Assembly (NCBI GenBank): GCA_003476595.1
Contig: DMTU01000329.1
Location: 2,289 to 22,779 of the forward strand
Source of the DNA: Acidimicrobiaceae bacterium
GTDB taxonomy: Bacteria > Actinomycetota > Acidimicrobiia > Acidimicrobiales > Salinilacustritrichaceae
DNA: 20,491 nucleotides
Direction of reading: 5' to 3'
Shown here: positions 14,033 through 20,491 of the stretch, in pieces
Layout of the letters: every line of letters begins with the position of its first letter
How positions within the stretch are numbered: the first letter of the stretch is position 1
Translations under genes and position numbers: made by a program
Notes under the pieces: generated by a model
Database searches by the model: none
What the model was told of the DNA's origin: nothing
The model's input: only the letters and a program-made list of their open reading frames with translations

Positions 14033-14134
14033 TGCGGCGAACGCCTCGATGCCCGCAGCGTGCGCGCCGTGGCCGGTCCGTCGGCGCCGCCGGACACCAT
14101 GCTCCCGCCGCCCGGCAGCTGAGCGGGGCGGCCC

Positions 14135-14827
14135 TCAGGGCGCGAGCGCTGCGTCCACCGCGGCCTCGGCGTGGAGCCGGGTCGTCGGGAACCACGGGAC
14201 GGTGACGTCGTCGGCGCCGACCAGCAGCTCGATCTCGGTGCAGCCGGCGATCACGCCCTCCGCCCCCGCGTCGATCAAGCGCCGGATCACGTCCACGTAG
14301 GCGTGCCTCGACTCCACCCTCACGACCCCACGGACGAGCTCGTTGTAGATGACGTCGTGGACCGTGGTGCGGTCGGGCTCGTCGGGTACGAGGACGTGGA
14401 GGCCGTGCTGCTCGAGGCGACCCCGGTAGAAGTCGCGCTCCATCGTGTAGCGGGTGCCGAGCAGCGCCACCGTGCGCACGCCGGTGGCCAGCACGGCCCG
14501 GGCGGTCGCGTCGGCGAGGTGGAGGAACGGCACGTCGATGGCGGCCTCGATGACCGGGGCGCACACGTGCATGGTGTTGGTGCAGAGCACGATGATCTCC
14601 GCGCCCGCGTCCTGGAGGCGGCGGGCGTCCGCGGCGAGGAGGGCGCCGGCATCGTCCCAGCGATCGGCCGCCTGCAGCGCCTCGATGGCGGCGAAGTCGT
14701 AGCTGCGGATGACCAGGTCGGCGGAGTGGGTGCCGCCGAGCCGCGCCCGCACCCCCTCGTTGATCATGCGCTCGTACTCGATCGAGCTCTCCCAGCTCAT
14801 GCCGCCCAGCAGTCCGATGCAACGCAC
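14135..14827 (-). CDS. Aspartate/glutamate racemase family protein (230 aa)
   Basis: A cofactor-independent amino-acid racemase with two catalytic cysteines: C82 in VLCTNTMH and C196 in IAGCTEIELL. The start IGLLGGMSWESSIEYERMIN is the family signature. It probably converts L- and D-aspartate (or a related acid) in the cytosol. GTG 14827 follows TACCGT by 6 bases and a TTGACA box lies further upstream, predicting a leaderless mRNA. The YdeI-like gene is divergent on the other side of a 37-base promoter region, where the two promoters overlap. Confidence 0.9.
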   Translation of the reverse strand: MRCIGLLGGMSWESSIEYERMINEGVRARLGGTHSADLVIRSYDFAAIEALQAADRWDDAGALLAADARRLQDAGAEIIVLCTNTMHVCAPVIEAAIDVPFLHLADATARAVLATGVRTVALLGTRYTMERDFYRGRLEQHGLHVLVPDEPDRTTVHDVIYNELVRGVVRVESRHAYVDVIRRLIDAGAEGVIAGCTEIELLVGADDVTVPWFPTTRLHAEAAVDAALAP

Positions 14828-14864
14828 CGGACGACGGTATCCGCACCGATCTACTGTCAACGGG
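14828..14864. promoter_or_regulatory. Overlapping divergent leaderless promoters of the racemase and YdeI-like genes
   Basis: Minus strand: TTGACA (complement of 14855-14860), 15-base spacer, TACCGT (complement of 14834-14839), 6 bases, GTG 14827. Plus strand: TACTGT (14852-14857), 7 bases, GTG 14865. The plus -10 box shares bases with the minus -35 box, so the two promoters should exclude each other. Confidence 0.5.
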
Positions 14865-15443
14865 GTGACGACGAACCCTGACGTCGATCGGTACGTCGAG
14901 CGGTCCGAGCAGTGGCCGGACGAGATCGCTGCGCTCCGCCCCGTCCTCCTCGGTTGCGGGCTGACCGAGCAGCTCAAGTGGTCCAAGCCCTGCTACGGCC
15001 ACGATGGGAGCAACATCGCGATCGTCCAGGAGATGAAGGACTTCCTGGCCCTCATGTTCTTCAAGGGCGCGCTGCTGGCCGACCCCGACGGTGCGCTCCG
15101 CGAGCAGGGTCCGAACTCTCGGTCCGCTCGCCGGATGGAGTTCACGTCGGTCGACGACGTCCGTGCGTCGGCCGGCACGATCGAGGCCTACGTCGCCGAG
15201 GCGATCGCCGTCGAGGAGGCCGGCCTCGAGGTGCCGGCGGCCGAGGTCGTGCTCGTGGACGAGCTGCGGGACCGCCTCGACGACGACCCCGCCCTGAAGG
15301 AGGCGTTCGAGACGCTGACGCCCGGTCGGCAGCGCGAGTACAACCTCCACGTCGGCGGCGCGAAGCAGGCGGCGACGCGCGTCGCCCGGGTCGACAGGTG
15401 CGTCGAGCGGATCCTGGCCGGGAAGGGCCTGCGCGACCGCTGA
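14865..15443 (+). CDS. YdeI/OmdA-like protein with N-terminal DUF1801 domain (192 aa)
   Basis: Two-part cytosolic protein. Residues 1-120 are DUF1801-like (DRYVERSEQWPDEIAALRPVLL, QLKWSKPCYGHDGSN, MKDFLALMFFKGALL). The C-terminal part LKEAFETLTPGRQREYNLHVGG, then TRVARVDRCVERILAGKGL, is the YdeI/OmdA ending (bacteriocin-protection domain family). The biochemical function is unknown in all members; E. coli-type YdeI proteins have been linked to stress and peptide resistance. GTG 14865 lies 7 bases after TACTGT, so the transcript is probably leaderless. It shares only the DUF1801 part with the gene at 7477-7884. Confidence 0.85.
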   Translation: MTTNPDVDRYVERSEQWPDEIAALRPVLLGCGLTEQLKWSKPCYGHDGSNIAIVQEMKDFLALMFFKGALLADPDGALREQGPNSRSARRMEFTSVDDVRASAGTIEAYVAEAIAVEEAGLEVPAAEVVLVDELRDRLDDDPALKEAFETLTPGRQREYNLHVGGAKQAATRVARVDRCVERILAGKGLRDR

Positions 15444-15459
15444 CGGGCGCCGCTCGAGC

Positions 15460-16203
15460 TCAGTACGCCGACTCGAGGGTCTCGCTCGGCAACCGGTCCA
15501 GCTCTGCGTCGTGGATGACCGTGTCGCCCTCCGGATCGAGCATCGCGGCGAGCGCGTGCCCGCCGGGGGAGTCCACCGGGATCAGCAGCAGGTACTCCCG
15601 CGGCGGCTCCTCCGGTTGCTCGTGTCGGACGCCGAGCGGCCACGGCAGGTTCGGTCGACGGCCGCGGAGGCGCTCGACCACCGACCACGGCACCGCGATG
15701 GCCCACTCAACCAGCCAGTAGAAGATGCGACCGACGAACGCGACCGCCGTCGGCGCACCGACGGTGACGACGCCGACCGTCGCCATGCCGGCCATCTTCG
15801 ACAGCTTCACCGGCCAGGGTGGGCCGCTGCGGCCGAAGCGTCCGGCGAGGATCGCTGCCGCTCGGACGGCGATCCACATGAGCCCGCGCGTGAGCGCCGT
15901 CGCCCCGGACTCGCGCAGCGCACGGCGGAACAGCCCGTCCGCGTCCCACGCGTCGACGCGAGGTTCCCGACCGTCGCTCCGCTTCGACTCCCGCCAGAGC
16001 GCGTCGTGGAGGACGCCGGGTTCGCTGTTGGTGCCGGTCGTGTCGAACAGCCAGCGCACCGGTCGGGGGATCGATGCGAAGTCCGTCCGGAAGCCCTGGC
16101 GGACGACCACGAAGTCCCGGCTGCCCTCGTAGACGAGCGGCTCGAGGAGGCACCACTCCTCACCGATGTCGTGGCGGACGCTCAGCGGGGTGCGGAAGGG
16201 CAC
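15460..16203 (-). CDS. DUF1353 protein with a central membrane segment (247 aa)
   Basis: The N-terminal 100 residues match DUF1353, a family best known from phages: VYEGSRDFVVVRQGFRTDFASIPRPVRWLF and GVLHDALWRES show the conserved T-D-F-A-S-I-P and H-D motifs. Residues about 138-172 (from MATVGVVTVGAPTAVAF to WAIAVPWSVV) are hydrophobic and could cross the membrane once or twice; the C-terminal part is acidic with YLLLIPVDSPGG. No other phage gene is present, so this is a host copy of the domain. GTG 16203 follows TACCGT by 7 bases. The function is unknown. Confidence 0.78.
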   Translation of the reverse strand: MPFRTPLSVRHDIGEEWCLLEPLVYEGSRDFVVVRQGFRTDFASIPRPVRWLFDTTGTNSEPGVLHDALWRESKRSDGREPRVDAWDADGLFRRALRESGATALTRGLMWIAVRAAAILAGRFGRSGPPWPVKLSKMAGMATVGVVTVGAPTAVAFVGRIFYWLVEWAIAVPWSVVERLRGRRPNLPWPLGVRHEQPEEPPREYLLLIPVDSPGGHALAAMLDPEGDTVIHDAELDRLPSETLESAY

Positions 16204-16210
16204 GCCAGGA

Positions 16211-16216
16211 ACGGTA
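16211..16216 (-). promoter_or_regulatory. -10 box TACCGT of the DUF1353 gene
   Basis: The complement of 16211-16216 reads TACCGT and ends 7 bases before GTG 16203, predicting a leaderless mRNA. The -35 region is not recognisable. Confidence 0.45.
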
Positions 16217-16243
16217 GGGCGGCACGACTGCTGACGGCCGCGA

Positions 16244-16834
16244 TCACACCGCCGGATCGAACGGCGTGTCCGTGGCCTGCGCCCGCCGGTACTTCGGCCC
16301 GCGCGGGTCGAGCGACGCGGTGCCGTACCACTCGCGCTCCTGCAGGTGCCGGTCGATGGCTGGCAGCAGCTTCGGGTGCCGGTCGACGTAGAGCATGCCG
16401 TCGAGGTGGTCGACCTCGTGCTGGAAGCACCGGGCGACGAGGCCCTCGCCCTCGTAGGTCACCGCGTCCCCGTGGACGTCGTGGCCCTGCACCCGGGCCC
16501 GGGCCGCTCGCACGGTCGGCACGGAGATCCCCGGCACCGACAGGCAGCCCTCGGATCCGTCCTGCGCCCCGTCGCCGATGACCTCGACGACCGGGTTCAC
16601 GACGTAGCCGGTCTCGTCGTCGCCGCAGTCGAAGACGAAGACCCGCTCGAGCCGGCCGATCTGGTTGGCGGCGAGCCCGACCCCGGTCTCGATGGCGTAC
16701 ATCGTGTCGAACAGGTCGTCCACCAGCGAGGCCAGCTCCCGGTCGAACGTCGTCACCGGCTGCGCGCGGGTCCGGAGCACGGGGTTCCCGTAGAGCGTGA
16801 TCGGTGGGCACCTGCCAGGCAGCCGGAACGGCAT
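16244..16834 (-). CDS. def: Peptide deformylase (196 aa)
   Basis: Removes the formyl group from the N-terminal methionine of new proteins. All three metal/active-site motifs are intact: GVGLAANQ (51-58), EGCLS (95-99, with metal ligand C97) and HEVDH (139-143, two His ligands and the catalytic Glu). The N-terminal PPITLYGNPVLRTRAQPV and the C-terminal LDGMLYVDR are normal. ATG 16834 follows TAGCGT by 6 bases. The DUF1353 gene follows 40 bases downstream in the same direction but has its own -10 box. A housekeeping enzyme; whether it is the only copy cannot be told here. Confidence 0.93.
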   Translation of the reverse strand: MPFRLPGRCPPITLYGNPVLRTRAQPVTTFDRELASLVDDLFDTMYAIETGVGLAANQIGRLERVFVFDCGDDETGYVVNPVVEVIGDGAQDGSEGCLSVPGISVPTVRAARARVQGHDVHGDAVTYEGEGLVARCFQHEVDHLDGMLYVDRHPKLLPAIDRHLQEREWYGTASLDPRGPKYRRAQATDTPFDPAV

Positions 16835-16840
16835 CCGGCG

Positions 16841-16846
16841 ACGCTA
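16841..16846 (-). promoter_or_regulatory. -10 box TAGCGT of def
   Basis: The complement of 16841-16846 reads TAGCGT, ending 6 bases before ATG 16834. It is the same hexamer at the same distance as in front of lysG, predicting a leaderless mRNA. Confidence 0.45.
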
Positions 16847-16865
16847 TCCCGGGTCGCGCGTGCAG

Positions 16866-17747
16866 CTACGAGCGCAGGGAGTGCCTCGCGCCGGCCAGGA
16901 CGACGTCACTGAGGCGCTCGAGGGAGGGTGAGCGCACCTTCCAGCGCTGCCAGTGGAGCGGCACGTCGACGGTGGCATCGGGGTCGAGGAGGACGACCGC
17001 CGACCGGAGGGTGGGTTCGGCGAGCTGCAGGTCGCTGAGCATCCCCCAACCGAGGCCGGCCAGGATCGCCTGCACGAACCCCTCGGTCGAGGGCACGCGA
17101 TGCGTCGGCGGGGTGGCCCGGCCCCGGGTGCGACGTCGCAGCCACCCGCGCTGGAGGTCGTCGTCGCGGTCGAAGTCCACGACCGGGGCGCGGGTCAGGG
17201 CGGCCGCCGTCGCGCCGTCCGGGAACCACCGTGCGGCGAACCCGGGCGCGGCCGCGGGCCGGTAGCGCAGGACGCCGAGCGGCGTCGATGTGCAGCCGGG
17301 CACGGGCCGGGACGCCGCCGTGACCGCGGCGACGACGGAGCCGTCACGCAGGAGGGTTGCCGTGTCGTCCTGATCGGCACGGTGCAGATCGAGCAGCACC
17401 TCGTCCCGCAACGGGGCGAGGGCCGGGAGGAGCCAGGTGCTCAGCGAGTCGGCGTTGACCGCCACCGGGAGGACCACGGGAGTGTCCCCGTCACCGGCGA
17501 GCTCCCGAGCGGTGTCGGCGACGAGCAGGTCCATCTCGCGAGCCAGGCGCAGGACGGCGCGGCCGGGGTCGGTGACCTGCACGGGCTTGGAGCGCACGAG
17601 CAGGACCCGGCCGGTCGCCTGCTCCAACGCCTTGAGGCGCTGGCTGATCGCCGACGGGGTGACGTGCAGGTCCCGAGCCGCACCTTCGAGGGTCCCGGCA
17701 TCGACGGCGGCGCGCAGCGCCCGCAGCTGGGCGAGGTCGAGGTCCAT
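16866..17747 (-). CDS. lysG: LysG/ArgP-type LysR-family regulator (293 aa)
   Basis: A LysR-type activator. The helix-turn-helix is in GTLEGAARDLHVTPSAISQRLKALEQ (about 18-43), followed by the linker helix and a periplasmic-binding-like ligand domain (about 88-290) with PVAVNADSLSTWLLPAL, a typical ArgP segment. In Corynebacterium glutamicum LysG senses high intracellular Lys, Arg or His and activates the divergent exporter gene lysE; the same divergent pair is present here. ATG 17747 follows TAGCGT (complement of 17754-17759) by 6 bases, so the mRNA is probably leaderless. The assignment to LysG rather than another LysR group rests on both sequence and gene pairing. Confidence 0.88.
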   Translation of the reverse strand: MDLDLAQLRALRAAVDAGTLEGAARDLHVTPSAISQRLKALEQATGRVLLVRSKPVQVTDPGRAVLRLAREMDLLVADTARELAGDGDTPVVLPVAVNADSLSTWLLPALAPLRDEVLLDLHRADQDDTATLLRDGSVVAAVTAASRPVPGCTSTPLGVLRYRPAAAPGFAARWFPDGATAAALTRAPVVDFDRDDDLQRGWLRRRTRGRATPPTHRVPSTEGFVQAILAGLGWGMLSDLQLAEPTLRSAVVLLDPDATVDVPLHWQRWKVRSPSLERLSDVVLAGARHSLRS

Positions 17748-17817
17748 GAAGCGACGCTAATGCGGACGAAGAATGTTGCGCTGGACTTCACCTCGGAGGG
17801 GCGGTCATCCTCGACCC
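17748..17817. promoter_or_regulatory. lysG-lysE intergenic control region
   Basis: 70 bases separate the divergent starts. The minus-strand -10 box TAGCGT (17754-17759) serves lysG. For lysE, CATCCT (17806-17811) lies 6 bases before GTG 17818 and is a possible but imperfect -10 box. LysG is expected to bind in this interval; I could not fix a T-N11-A operator by eye. Confidence 0.45.
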
Positions 17818-18432
17818 GTGGACCCCGGACTGCTCGCCGCCTTCTCGGGCCTCGGCCTCGGACTCGGCCTCATCGTCGCGATCGGCGCGCAGAACGCGTT
17901 CGTGCTCCGTCAGGGCTTGCGGGGTGAGCACGTGGTGCCCGTGGTCGCCGTGTGCGCGGTGTCCGACGTCGTCCTCATCGCCGGCGGCGTGGCGGGCACC
18001 GGGGCGCTGCTCGAACGGGTCCCCGAGCTGGTCGACGTCATGCGCTGGGCCGGCGCCGCCTTCCTCCTCGGGTACGCCGCGCTCGCGGCGCGGCGGGCAC
18101 TGCGTCCCGAAGGTGGACTGCGGGCCGAAGCGGCCGATCGTGCACCGCTCACGACGGTGCTGCTCACGGCCGCAGCGCTCACCTGGCTCAACCCGCACGT
18201 CTACCTCGACACGGTGGTGCTCCTCGGCTCGGTGGCTGCGACCCACGACGAGCTGCGCTGGCACTTCGGCGCGGGCGCAGCCGTGGGCAGCGTGGTGTGG
18301 TTCACCACCCTGGGCACCGGTGCCCGCCTGCTCCGCCCGGTCTTCGCCCGGCCCGGCGCCTGGCGAGCGCTCGACGCGGTCATCGCCGCGGTGATGGTGG
18401 TGCTCGCCGTCGGCCTGGCTCGCACCGGCTGA
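17818..18432 (+). CDS. lysE: LysE-type basic amino-acid exporter (204 aa)
   Basis: An inner-membrane exporter of the LysE family with five to six hydrophobic helices. Family landmarks are GLGLGLIVAIGAQNAFVLRQGL (about 11-32), VVAVCAVSDVVLIAGGVAG, and TWLNPHVYLDTVVLLGS with the conserved N-P-H-x-Y-L-D. It exports surplus L-lysine and L-arginine, driven by the proton gradient. GTG 17818 matches the usual family start; GGAGG at 17795-17799 is too far upstream to be its ribosome binding site. Divergent lysG supports the call. It converges on the VOC gene with a 45-base gap. Confidence 0.9.
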   Translation: MDPGLLAAFSGLGLGLGLIVAIGAQNAFVLRQGLRGEHVVPVVAVCAVSDVVLIAGGVAGTGALLERVPELVDVMRWAGAAFLLGYAALAARRALRPEGGLRAEAADRAPLTTVLLTAAALTWLNPHVYLDTVVLLGSVAATHDELRWHFGAGAAVGSVVWFTTLGTGARLLRPVFARPGAWRALDAVIAAVMVVLAVGLARTG

Positions 18433-18477
18433 GCCGCTGCACCCGCAGCCGGGGCGGGCTGAGGAGCGTCGCGCGGC

Positions 18478-18963
18478 CTACGGCTCGCCGGCGTGGGCCT
18501 GCTCGAGCGTCGCGATGTCGATCTTGCCCATCTGGAGCATCGCCGCCATCGCTCGCTTGTTCGCGTCCGTCGAGTAGTCGCCGCAGAGCTCCTCGAGGCG
18601 CTCGGGGATCACCTGCCACGACACGCCGAACCGGTCCCTGCACCAGCCGCACGGGCCGGGCGCGCCGCCGTCGGCGGTGAGCAGCTCCCAGTACCGGTCG
18701 ACCTCGTCCTGGGTCTCGACCCGCAGGTAGAAGGAGAACGCGTCATCGAGGCTGAGCGTCGTGTCGGCGTTCAGGCCGATCACGGGGAGCCCGGCGACGG
18801 TGAACTCGACGATGAACTCCGAGCCCTCGGTCACCCCCGGCACGCCATCGGGAGCGGTGAGCACGTTGGTCACCGAGGACTCGGGGATGTGCTCGGCGTA
18901 GAACCTGGCCGCCTCGGCGGCCTGGTTGTTTCCGAACCACAGGTGGGGTCGAACGCTGGTCAT
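18478..18963 (-). CDS. PhnB-like VOC/glyoxalase-fold protein (161 aa)
   Basis: A vicinal-oxygen-chelate fold protein of the PhnB/3-demethylubiquinone methyltransferase-like group. Visible features are RPHLWFGNNQAAEAARFYAEHIP at the start, GLPVIGLNADTTLSLDDAFSFYL in the middle, and VDRYWELLTADGG, CGWCRDRFGVSWQVIP near the end. Many members carry no proven enzyme activity. The C-terminal ANKRAMAAMLQMGKIDIATLEQA is typical of this subgroup. GAGGAG lies just upstream of ATG 18963, a clear ribosome binding site, so this gene has a leader unlike many neighbours. Confidence 0.87.
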   Translation of the reverse strand: MTSVRPHLWFGNNQAAEAARFYAEHIPESSVTNVLTAPDGVPGVTEGSEFIVEFTVAGLPVIGLNADTTLSLDDAFSFYLRVETQDEVDRYWELLTADGGAPGPCGWCRDRFGVSWQVIPERLEELCGDYSTDANKRAMAAMLQMGKIDIATLEQAHAGEP

Positions 18964-19142
18964 CGTGTCTCCTCGTCGATCGGTCACCGGACGTGCGACA
19001 GCCTCGTGCGAGACGCCGTTGCCGGTGTCGACGGCGCTGCCCACCGAGAATCATCGGTCCACGACCGGCCGTCGAATGAGGGAGATGGCGTTCGCCGCCG
19101 TACCGTCGGAGCACAGACCGACTGCGAACGAGAGTGACTCCC
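18964..19142. other. Longest intergenic stretch (about 180 bases), divergent promoters expected
   Basis: Between the VOC gene and the small gene at 19143. TACCGT at 19101-19106 could be a -10 box for the rightward gene, giving a leader of about 30 bases. I see no RNA gene, no strong hairpin and no convincing open frame here. Confidence 0.35.
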
Positions 19143-19400
19143 ATGGCCAAGGCGAAGAAGGTTGACTCCCAGTGGTCCAAGGGCTCGGCCAGCGTCGATG
19201 ACCTGGCCCCTCGGGAACGCCTCGCACACGAGATCGTCTCCGAGCACGCCGACCTGCTCCCCTCGGTCGAGCGGATCATGGCCGCTGAGCTCACCGAGGA
19301 GCAGGCCATCGTCGCGCTGACCGCGTTCCGCGACTCGATCGGCGTCGCCGGCGACCCCAACCGGGACCCCCGCGTCTCGATCGCCAACGCCGCAGGCTGA
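19143..19400 (+). CDS. Small charged protein of unknown function (85 aa)
   Basis: I do not recognise the family. The N-terminus is basic (MAKAKKVDSQWSKG), the middle is helical and acidic (RERLAHEIVSEHADLLPSVERIM, AAELTEEQAIVALTAFRDSI), and the end is polar. There is no signal peptide, membrane segment or Cys pair. ATG 19143 is preceded by a weak GAGAG; GTG 19134 in the same frame is an alternative. A terminator-like hairpin begins directly after the stop, which supports a real, separately transcribed gene. Regular third-position G/C use also supports coding. Confidence 0.65.
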   Translation: MAKAKKVDSQWSKGSASVDDLAPRERLAHEIVSEHADLLPSVERIMAAELTEEQAIVALTAFRDSIGVAGDPNRDPRVSIANAAG

Positions 19401-19420
19401 GCGAGCGGCCGAGCGCTCGC
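19401..19420 (+). terminator. Terminator-like hairpin after the small gene
   Basis: GCGAGCG (19401-19407), loop GCCGAG, CGCTCGC (19414-19420): a perfect 7-base GC stem starting at the base after the stop codon, followed by CCGGTTTCCT. The T-tract is short, so termination may be only partial. Confidence 0.55.
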
Positions 19421-19458
19421 CCGGTTTCCTAGGGTTCCGGGCGACACGCGGAGGGACG

Positions 19459-20491
19459 ATGAGAAGCAACGATGCGATCGGCGGGGATCCGGTGTTCGAC
19501 GCGGCGAGGCTGGCAGCCGTCCGCGCGACCGGGCTGTTGGACACCGGCGCCGAGGAGCCCTTCGACAACCTGACCCGTGTCGCGGCCCGGGTGCTGTCGG
19601 TGCCGTTCGCGTTCGTGACCATCGTCGACGACCAGCGGTCGTTCTGGAAGAGCTGCTACGGGGTGGCCGCGACCGACCCGGCGGATCGCCAGAACACGGT
19701 GCAGGAGTCGTTCTGCCAGTACGTCGTGCGCAGCGATGGCCCGTTCGTGGTGGGCGATGCCGCGGGCAACCCGGTCACCCAGGACAATCCCTCGATCGAG
19801 AGCATGGGTGTACGGGCCTGGGCCGGTTGGCCGATCCGCTCACCCGAGGGACACGTGCTCGGGACGTTCTGCGCCGTGGATGTCGAGGAGCGGGACTGGA
19901 GCGACGACGACGCCGAGCTGTTGGCGCTGCTGGCGGGTGCAGCAGGCAACGAGATCCGTCTCCGCGGCACCGCCGAAGACGCCGAGGCAGAGGCCGCCCG
20001 TCTACGGGCGAGCCTGCTGCCGCCGAAGCTGCCGGACGTCGCCGGCCTCGACGTCGCTGCGCTGCACCGGTCGGCCGGTGGTCCGGATCGCGTGCTCGGC
20101 GACTTCTACGACGTGTTCTCCAGCAGCCGTGGACGCTGGCACGTGGTGCTCGGCGACGTGTGCGGCAGCGGCATCGAAGCTGCTTCGGTCGCGGCGCTGG
20201 CCCGCTGGGCGTACCACGCCCTCGCTGAAGTCGAGGACGAACCCGCCGACATCTTCCCGCAGATGAACGAGGTGCTCTACCGGCAGGCGGGCGGGCGCTT
20301 CCTGACGATGCAGGCGCTGAGCTTCACCCGCTCGCCGCACGAGCACGCCCTCGGGGTGTCGTTCGCGAGCGCCGGCCACCACCCGGCGCTCATCCGGCGA
20401 GCGGACGGGACCGTCGAGGAGGTCGCCGTCAACGGGTGGATGCTCGGAGCGTTCGACAGCCTGCGGGTCGGCACGACCGCGCTCGAGCTCG
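19459..20491 (+). CDS. GAF-domain PP2C (RsbU/SpoIIE-like) serine phosphatase, 3' end cut by window
   Basis: 344 residues are visible before the window ends. Residues about 10-170 form a GAF domain (TGLLDTGAEEPFDNLTRVAARVL, then FVTIVDDQRSFWKSCYG, VQESFCQYVV, and WPIRSPEGHVLGTFCAVD). A short helix (DAEAEAARLRASLLPPKLPDV) links it to the phosphatase domain, with the metal-binding D's in RVLGDFYDVF and LGDVCGSGIEAA, and ASAGHHPALIRRADG near the end. Such proteins dephosphorylate an anti-anti-sigma factor in response to a signal bound by GAF. A good ribosome binding site, GGAGGGAC, precedes ATG 19459; TAGGGT (19430-19435) may be its -10 box. No partner anti-sigma gene is in the window. Confidence 0.88.
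   Translation, partial: MRSNDAIGGDPVFDAARLAAVRATGLLDTGAEEPFDNLTRVAARVLSVPFAFVTIVDDQRSFWKSCYGVAATDPADRQNTVQESFCQYVVRSDGPFVVGDAAGNPVTQDNPSIESMGVRAWAGWPIRSPEGHVLGTFCAVDVEERDWSDDDAELLALLAGAAGNEIRLRGTAEDAEAEAARLRASLLPPKLPDVAGLDVAALHRSAGGPDRVLGDFYDVFSSSRGRWHVVLGDVCGSGIEAASVAALARWAYHALAEVEDEPADIFPQMNEVLYRQAGGRFLTMQALSFTRSPHEHALGVSFASAGHHPALIRRADGTVEEVAVNGWMLGAFDSLRVGTTALEL

Noticed and set aside
14004..15350. Long minus-strand frame across the racemase and YdeI-like genes
   Set aside because: The racemase with both catalytic cysteines is in another minus frame, and the YdeI-like gene is on the plus strand; this frame is Arg/Gly-rich noise.
18436..18449. GCTGC-ACCC-GCAGC hairpin between lysE and the VOC gene as a terminator
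   Set aside because: The stem is only 5 bases and no T-run follows on either strand; such stems are common by chance in this GC-rich DNA.
1..20491. tRNA genes, rRNA, CRISPR array, insertion sequences, prophage or attachment sites
   Set aside because: No cloverleaf ending in a T-arm, no regular direct repeats with spacers, no transposase, integrase or flanking duplications were seen. The single DUF1353 gene is not enough for a prophage call.

Overview
The window is about 20.5 kb of very GC-rich, gene-dense DNA. Most third codon positions are G or C, many starts are GTG, and operon genes overlap by 1 to 4 bases. Several genes have a -10 box only 6 or 7 bases before the start codon, which predicts leaderless mRNAs. 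Together with a lysG/lysE pair, an Arr-type ADP-ribosyltransferase and a sortase-type cell-wall protein, this points to an actinobacterium, perhaps of the Acidimicrobiia. The lineage is inferred from style only; no rRNA gene is present.

Region 1 (1-5961, + strand). After the tail of an acyl-carrier-like gene and a group III truncated hemoglobin comes a tight six-gene redox operon. It encodes a NarI-like cytochrome b with a C-terminal two-CxxC tail, a NarB/NapA-type molybdopterin oxidoreductase, a four-cluster ferredoxin subunit, a Tat-type Rieske protein, a small two-helix membrane protein and an HPP-family membrane protein. All five junctions inside the operon overlap. The Mo-ligand sequence (Cys followed by Met), the HPP transporter and the hemoglobin all fit nitrate/nitrite chemistry. 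I read this as a quinol-linked nitrate-reductase-like complex of unusual composition. It is the most interesting system in the window.

Region 2 (5968-7457). Converging on the operon is a DUF3494 (ice-binding-like) surface protein with a Thr/Pro-rich stalk and an LPRTG sortase signal. Divergent from it is a small winged-helix regulator.

Region 3 (7477-12492). An arsR-AHSA1-DUF1801 operon reads leftward from a near-perfect promoter with an operator between its boxes. Upstream is arr (rifamycin ADP-ribosyltransferase), divergent from a tetR gene across a striking 11-bp periodic operator. Then come an APH-family phosphotransferase and an alpha/beta hydrolase-FAH hydrolase pair.

Region 4 (12501-18432). 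A thioesterase overlaps the C-terminal half of a DHA2-type drug exporter whose N-terminal half is missing. Next are an Asp/Glu racemase divergent from a YdeI-like gene, a DUF1353 membrane protein, a peptide deformylase, and the divergent lysG-lysE amino-acid export pair.

Region 5 (18478-20491). A PhnB-like VOC protein, a small unknown gene with a terminator-like hairpin, and a GAF-PP2C (RsbU-like) phosphatase cut by the window end.

No gap between genes exceeds 300 bases; the longest is about 180 bases (18964-19142). I saw no tRNA, rRNA, CRISPR array, insertion sequence or integrase.
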